From Impatiens glandulifera (taxonomy: Eukaryota > Streptophyta > Magnoliopsida > Ericales > Balsaminaceae), in contig NC_061863.1 in the NCBI RefSeq assembly GCF_907164915.1, positions 46,225,382-46,289,381 of the forward strand: a DNA stretch of 64,000 nt, read 5' to 3'. The position numbers and the translations under genes are program-made. Of this stretch, positions 59,515-64,000 are shown piece after piece (the stretch's first letter is position 1; every line of letters begins with the position of its first letter). The notes beneath the pieces are model-generated. The model ran no database searches. It saw nothing but the letters and a program-made list of their open reading frames with translations, and had not been told where the DNA came from.

Positions 59515-61201
59515 GACACCTAAAGGGAGAGCAATATGTAGGGACTTTGGCCGCCAATTAGAGGACCTCGTGTAGAGGACCAAGTAGTATGAGGACCCTT
59601 TAGCATTACTCGAATCAATCGGTGACATCAATTTGGACGGGATATTAGAGAGTGATGATGATATGGCCATTGATGGTGTACAGAACACTAACTTCGATGA
59701 TGATGATGAGACACTACCCCCGTCTAAGCATGATACAGGTACCGATGTTTGATTATTTATTTTCTTATGATTCTATATAATTTTGTATTCATTTATAGGA
59801 TCTTCGAGGAAGAGACGGGGTAAGAACAAAAATACTATAGTTGGTAAGTTGCGGGCGGGGTAGAAGATGCCTTTGGAGTTTAACCTAATAGATGGTAAGC
59901 CCGTGTGCGATAATAGGAGTGCATGGTCGAGGCATATTGGGAGTGTATTTCGGGACTCCAATGCATTACTGCACAAGACCCTACATTGGACAAACCTGAG
60001 CTTTACACAACTAAATCACATATGGCAGACTATCACGTAAAGTTATTCATTTTGATATGTTAATCACAATCTATAATTGTATTTAAATATTAAGTTGTTT
60101 TTTTTTCAGGATCCTTTCAAGTTTGTGGAGGGGCACATCGACACCTATCATCGCCAAGGGCTACATCACGCAAAACAACTTTGGGGTAGTTGGAGATGTA
60201 AATGGAACAATCAGTACATTAAGGTCCGTGAAGGCGACGAGACAGCGATTTGGGTCAATCCTCTTGAAGATCGCACTTAGTGATTGGATTATCTTCTAAA
60301 GTGCCGCTTCTTCACCCCGGAGTTCAGAGTAAGTTAATATTTGTTAATAATCTCTTACTTTAATAATCTATTAAGCAAACAACTTTTCTTAATTTTAGAA
60401 TACAAGTATGTTGAATTCGAATAATAGGTCACATGTCATGTACAAGAATCATGCGTGCAACATCTCATTTTCACAAGTCGAGAGGTAACTGGTGCGTTTT
60501 ATCATTACATATAAAGTTTCTAATTTTTTTTCTTTTTTATTATAATGTCTATTATTTGTACAGGAGAGGACGAATGGACACTCGCCTAATTTTTGCTGAC
60601 CTATTTATTCACAATCATACTAAGAAACCAACTCTACTGGATCCAAATCCGGAGGTCCCCCTATTCTTATTGAAAATGTAGTAAGTCTGGTTTATATATA
60701 TAATTTAATTTGTGTTTGTTTATATATATGTGTGTATTAATCCAAATTTAATTGTGTTTGTAGTCTACGTTGCGCAACACTATAGAAGAAGATTCAAGTA
60801 GGAATGAACTGTAGTTGACGAAGTACGTTTTTGGGTCTCAAGGACATGGTAGAGTCATGGGTATGGGGGCAGGCGTACAACCTGCATCTTTTAGAGAAGA
60901 TGCTCGGGGGAGTTCTTCGAGCAGTCAATGCACTAACACTCAGCAATTATGTGATGACAATCGGGTTCTACAGGAGGAAATGTAGAAGATGCGAGAGGAG
61001 TGTGAATTAGAGATGCAGAAGCTACGAGAGGAGTGTGAAGTGGAGATGGTAAAGATGCGGGAGGAGTGTGAGGGTGAGATACAGAAGTCACGTGAAAAGT
61101 GTGAAAAAATGAGGGATGAGGTGATTCAGATGAGGGAGCAAATTGTCATGATATTATCCATGTTTTTCGGCATTCACACACTCCCTCTCCCTCCTAATTG
61201 A
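59515..61201 (+). pseudogene. CACTA TNP1-like relic, module E (best preserved)
   Basis: Exons: acidic start (ESDDDMAIDGVQNTNFDDDD), SSRKRRGKNKNT, KPVCDNRSAWSRHIGSVF, HKTLHWTNLSF, then DPFKFVEGHIDTYHRQGLHH and AKQLWGSWRCKWNNQYIKVR (missing in A and C), NRSHVMYKNHACNISFSQ, NGHSPNF, KKPTLLDPNPEVPLF, RVMGMGAGVQPASF, and an open C-terminal coiled coil 60989-61201 made of about four 13-residue repeats like MREECELEMQKLR. Splice sites are kept at several joints. Stops near 59572, 59861 and 60810 and a shift show it is dead. TNP1-type protein, presumed to bind subterminal repeats. Confidence 0.7.
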
Positions 61202-61344
61202 TTAGTGTATTGAGAAGATTGATTGATTTTTGGATTAAATATTTTTTAGATTAGTGTTTTTATTTATATAAATTTTTTTATCAAAATAATTATTTAATTT
61301 TGTTTACATGATAAAATATTAATAATACAAAATAAAAAAAACAG

Positions 61345-61518
61345 AATACATATTAGTAACGACATTGCTATTGGGAGAGTTGTTACTAATATATATTAGT
61401 AACGGCATAGCCATTGCGAGTGTCGTTAATGATATATATTAGTAAAGTTATCAGTAACGGCTTTTGGGACTTTCAGTAATGGCATTAGCCTTTACTGATG
61501 CTCTTTTTTCTACCAGTG
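61345..61518 (+). mobile_element. right end of the old CACTA element, module E (shortened)
   Basis: Only about 170 bp of subterminal repeats (TAACGGCATAGCCATTGCGA) are left, against about 500 in module A. End reads TCTACCAGTG, one change from module A. Confidence 0.65.
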
Positions 61519-61702
61519 TGTTACAAACATTATTTGTGAGAGAAACACTAAAGTTTATCGGCGATTGTCGAGAGACAAACCATTACTAGATGTAAGTGCT
61601 CGATCCAATTGTTTATGCTATTCGATTTAATATTCATAATTTTTTCTAAAATCATTAAATCAATTTTAATTTAAAAAGAATTCTAACATGTGGTATAAGA
61701 GA
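61519..61702 (+). mobile_element. LTR 3' end and primer-binding site of old Copia, module E
   Basis: Collinear with 6231-6423; ends TTCTAACA and TGGTATAAGAGA (61691-61702). Confidence 0.55.
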
Positions 61703-63925
61703 AAACTTAAATCTCTGTCTTTCTTAGTTATCTCTAAATCATCAATATATTTATTTTCCATTTACATATTAATCGTTTGAACTTTTTATTTTTTTATGCA
61801 AACATTATGTTTTTTTATTAATGTTCTTGATTTATATATATTAATCTTTGTTCACGATCCAAATAACATTAATCGTTTGCATCTTTATATTTTGTGCAAA
61901 CATTACTTTTTTTTGTAAATGTTGTGTTATAATATAATTTATTTGATTAGAGAGTAGCCACAACATCTTTAATCGATTAACTTGTATATTCAGTTTTTTT
62001 TTAAATCACTCTAAAACATATATTACGAAAATAACCTGTGATGTATGATTAATTAAAAAAATATAAAATCATATTTCTTAATATAGTAGAAATTAATAAA
62101 TGAACATTATATGATGGTATATTATGAAGTTATTAAATAAATTCGATTGAATAAAACTTTAGTCCACATACAAGTCTTGTTGTTGGGTTTTATGATTAAA
62201 GTATGAACTTGATAAATAAATTTAAATGAATGAGACTTTATCCCACAAGTTAGTTTTGTCTATAGATTTATGTTAAATAATTTTTTGTTAAATAAATCAA
62301 ATTGAATAAGATTTTAGCCCACATGCAAATCATTATGGTTAGATTTATTATTATTAAAACATGAAATTGAAATAAATCTAATTGAATAAAACTTTAGACC
62401 AAATGCAAGTTTTTGTTGGTGAGTTTATTATTAAAGAATGATTACATTGGTAGACATTATAATATATATTGGGGTCTCAAATCATACAAATGAGTATTCT
62501 TATTTTGATATTATTTAATTTGAGAATATATCAAATACTAAGTGCAAATTCTTGAAACTAAAAGATGTTAACTATAAAGAGTAGAAAGAAAAAATATTTT
62601 TACAATTAAGAATAGTATTTACTCTCTAAAGAAAAAATAACCACTTTTAGTTACAGAAACTAGCACTTAAGGTGAGTACTTTTTATGAATTGTGAGAGGA
62701 ATTTAATTATCTTTTGTTATGTTCATAAATACTAAAATATAAGCTAGTATTTGTGATTTTGTTGTAAAAGGATAATGATATGAAAACTTTTTTAAAGATT
62801 ATTATTGATTAGTGATTTATTATTTTATATATAACAGTTTAATTATCTAATACTTCAATGAAGTTTTCATCATATAAGTTTAATGGAATAAAGATGTACA
62901 TGATAATATCATGTGTATAGAATATTGTGGCTCAACTTAAAAGTTTGATAATTGAGAAATCAAAATATTTTATGTTTCATTTTATAATAAACTTTTTGAA
63001 TCAACCATATTGTCCATTAACATATTTTACAATACACATAAAAATTAATTAACAGATTAATTAATTTATTGACCATGTGAGTTAATTAAATAAACAAAAG
63101 TGGGGCATGCTTATGGGATCTCATTCTAATTTTTCTTAATTAAAAAAATAATAATAAAATAAAATAGGAAAGGTATATAGTCAATATAAATACTCATTAA
63201 AGAAATTTAAGGAATAAAACTAAATATTTGAAATTTGATAAAAAATTCTCCTCAATCAGATATAAAGAAAGAGTATGTTTCTTCTATCAAAAGAAGAAAC
63301 ACAAAAAGAAATATTGCATACAACTTAAGAACTTGTTTGACATTAAAAATAGCAAACTTTCTCTTGTTTGTTATGAATCTAATATGGTTAATACACATGG
63401 TGGATTGATTATGGTTCGCCAATCCATATTTCGAATACTTTATAGTATTCGTAATAAAAAAATGAACAATCATCTAGTCAGATAGTAAGATGAGTTCACA
63501 TGTTGAAGATAACGACACGCATGTAACTTAATTTTAAATAGTAACTTAATTTTAAATAATAACTTAATTTTATCTTTGTAAAAAATATAATGTTTCAAGT
63601 TTCTATAAACTTTGTTTTGGTTTTTTCCCCTTCAACTTTATGAATTATAACTTCATTTATCTAATAAATTCAAAGTTTTCGGGGTTATGGTATTGTTGTC
63701 TTATGGTCTTTCATATATTAAGTCGTAAAATAGTTTTATTTGAAGTTATATGCATGTTAGTATTATGTTAAAGTGATGTGTTATGAAAAAAGATGATTTC
63801 AATACATGTATGTCTACTTGCTAAATTCTAAGGACGAAGCATTGAATATTTTTAAAAAAACATTAAACTAAAGTAGAAAATCAATGTGAAAAATAAATAT
63901 TACAACTTTTAGAATCGAATAAAAA
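61703..63925. other. old Copia interior, module E, without LINE
   Basis: Collinear with 6424-7274 joined to 12630-13959. The LINE-free site is TCAAATACTAAGTGCAAATTC at 62531-62551. Four 80-bp repeats at 62124-62445. No intact frame; an open stretch at 63290-63440 (QLKNLFDIKNSK, NMVNTHGGLIMV) is kept in all three modules. Confidence 0.55.
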
Positions 63926-64000
63926 TGGAGAGTATTATGGTAGATTCCCTAAGATCGAGCGGACAAACATTTGGTCCATTTGCTAAAAACAAATTAAAAA
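63926..64000 (+). pseudogene. Copia integrase relic, module E, cut by window end
   Basis: Starts ESIMVDSL in one frame and QTFGPFAKNKL in another, the same place as 13966 in module A. Confidence 0.5.

Overview
The window is nuclear DNA of a flowering plant, most likely a eudicot: it is very AT-rich, about 60 kb of it is transposable-element debris, and the only apparently intact host genes are six small intronless genes for type-2-like non-specific lipid transfer proteins (nsLTP; signal peptide plus eight-cysteine motif). I cannot name the species from the sequence alone.

Layout. Five nsLTP genes lie on the minus strand, here called A (1359-1634), B (17702-17980), C (26924-27199), D (40264-40536) and E (50162-50434). 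A sixth, more diverged one, F (46478-46774), lies on the plus strand between D and E. The five minus-strand genes sit in repeated modules, which in + coordinates run: (i) a leader of about 0.4 kb, (ii) a degenerate minisatellite of about 51-bp units, 0.5-1.6 kb long, (iii) a short acidic exon-like relic, (iv) the nsLTP gene read leftward, (v) about 1.2 kb of AT-rich DNA ending in a 45-bp plus-strand relic of an nsLTP 3' end, and (vi) transposon relics. Modules differ in what they gained or lost.

Transposons. An old CACTA (En/Spm) element with TNP2-like and TNP1-like pseudogenes occurs after A, C, D (truncated) and E. An old Copia element (LTR end, primer-binding site, integrase relic) follows it after A and E, and its downstream part also lies after C. 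A L1-type LINE is inserted in that Copia in modules A and C; module E keeps the empty site at about 62540. Module C then lost 4.7 kb across the CACTA/LINE region. A younger 5.6-kb CACTA element (53367-59001, TTA target duplication) split the old CACTA in module E and itself carries a 493-bp hAT-type MITE with an 8-bp target duplication. Two partial Copia elements (15175-16505 and 18735-20913) and a 1.27-kb solo LTR (22466-23735) surround gene B. A small fragment of a fructose-1,6-bisphosphatase gene lies at 43307-43437.

How it fits together. The nsLTP family grew by repeated segmental duplication of gene, minisatellite and transposons together. The shared insertions give a partial order: the LINE entered before the A/C split but is absent from E; the young CACTA and the solo LTR came later in single copies. 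The five minus-strand genes share a conserved upstream block and a TATA box. B has a changed TATA box, E has 0.9 kb inserted between TATA box and leader, and F has its own related promoter, so expression of the copies has probably diverged more than their proteins have.
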